Of a DNA stretch of 5,707 nucleotides, positions 5,432 through 5,707 are shown piece after piece. The DNA lies in NCBI GenBank assembly GCA_900752425.1, contig CAADVE010000219.1:1-5707 (forward strand), read 5' to 3'. The position numbers and the translations under genes were made by a program. This stretch comes from an uncultured Collinsella sp. (lineage in GTDB: Bacteria; Actinomycetota; Coriobacteriia; Coriobacteriales; Coriobacteriaceae). The notes under the pieces were generated by a model. It made no database searches and was not told where the DNA came from. It saw only the letters and a list, made by a program, of their open reading frames with translations. Position 1 is the first letter of the stretch; each line of letters starts with the position of its first letter.

Positions 5432-5707
5432 TTACTCGGCCTCCTGGGCAAGCGCGGCGGCGACGGCGTCTTGCGGAATGTCGAGACCGTACGCGCGAAC
5501 CTGCTCGACCGTCTGCGCGAAGACCTCCTCTATGGTCGCGGTGGCGTCGATGAGCTTTACGCGATTTGGTTCCTCGGCGGCAATGGCGCTAAACCCCTCG
5601 TAAACACGCTCCTGGAATGCCATGCCTTTTGCCTCCATGCGATCTGCCGCGCCACGGGCTGCCATGCGCAGCGCTGCCTGCCCGGGCGTGATGTGGTAGA
5701 CGAGCGG
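5432..5707 (-). CDS. tmk: Thymidylate kinase, C-terminal part (5' end beyond the window)
   Basis: Thymidylate kinase phosphorylates dTMP to dTDP with ATP in the cytoplasm, on the route to dTTP for DNA synthesis. Only the last 91 codons and the TAA stop are visible; the frame stays open to the right edge, so the start lies outside. Family enzymes are about 205-215 residues, so roughly the C-terminal 40-45% is seen. The key evidence is the segment DRMEAKGMAFQERVYEGF (visible residues 22-39), which matches the Tmk lid and following helix (R-G-x-x-D-R-x-E ... F-x-x-R-V-x-x-G-[FY]), then AAEEPNRVKLIDA, the usual strand before the final helix. The P-loop and DRx motif are not in the window. The stop is 1 nt upstream of the holB start, and the 3' end carries the holB ribosome binding site, which fits an operon. 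Identity is well supported; only truncation limits it. Confidence 0.93.
   Translation of the reverse strand, partial: PLVYHITPGQAALRMAARGAADRMEAKGMAFQERVYEGFSAIAAEEPNRVKLIDATATIEEVFAQTVEQVRAYGLDIPQDAVAAALAQEAE
5440..5445 (-). promoter_or_regulatory. holB ribosome binding site inside tmk
   Basis: A full AGGAGG lies 9 nt upstream of the ATG at 5430, within the last codons of tmk. It decides the start against an in-frame TTG seven codons upstream, whose start would overlap tmk and lacks such a site. With only 1 nt between the tmk stop and the holB ATG, translation of the two is probably coupled. Confidence 0.8.

Noticed and set aside
4645..5553. A 302-codon open frame on the plus strand opposite holB and tmk
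   Set aside because: It is a GC-driven shadow across two well-identified genes; no motif is visible.

Overview
The window is high-GC bacterial chromosome. All confident genes lie on the minus strand and are read from the right edge leftwards: the 3' part of tmk (thymidylate kinase), holB (DNA polymerase III delta' subunit), ricT/yaaT (PSP1-domain protein), comF (ComF-family phosphoribosyltransferase), and a protein that resembles a DUF559/Vsr-like endonuclease-fold family. GC content, codon use (heavy GCC/GCG/CGC) and the style of the last protein suggest an Actinomycetota of the Coriobacteriia, plausibly Collinsella or a relative. That assignment is inference from pattern, not a database match.

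Right half (about 2618-5707): tmk, holB and ricT are tightly packed. There is 1 nt between tmk and holB and a 10-nt overlap between holB and ricT, each junction with a Shine-Dalgarno sequence inside the upstream gene. This is the conserved tmk-holB-yaaT order known from Firmicutes, and it joins dTMP synthesis, clamp loading and the RicT protein. RicT here is about twice the usual family length. After the PSP1 core it has an extra cysteine cluster and a long, Arg-rich, low-complexity tail.

Middle (about 1700-2617): a 101-bp gap separates ricT from comF. Just before the comF start codon is a perfect 12-bp inverted repeat whose start-proximal arm contains the only good comF ribosome binding site. 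The next gene starts 11 nt after the comF stop, with its ribosome binding site overlapping that stop codon, so the two are probably translationally coupled.

Left end (1-588): no confident gene. Positions 338-554 are distinctly AT-rich. They hold two convergent, diverged copies of one repeat (first 46 bp 41/46 identical as an inverted repeat). Each arm contains a smaller hairpin of identical 7-mers. The right copy could encode a 34-residue peptide with a well-placed ribosome binding site. Positions 1-237 are open in one minus-strand frame to the window edge, with a TATAAT hexamer inside, but I do not recognise any product.

The most interesting structures are the comF hairpin that masks the start site, the nested inverted-repeat element at 338-554, and the extended RicT. 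I see no clear defence system, CRISPR array, transposase gene or structural RNA.
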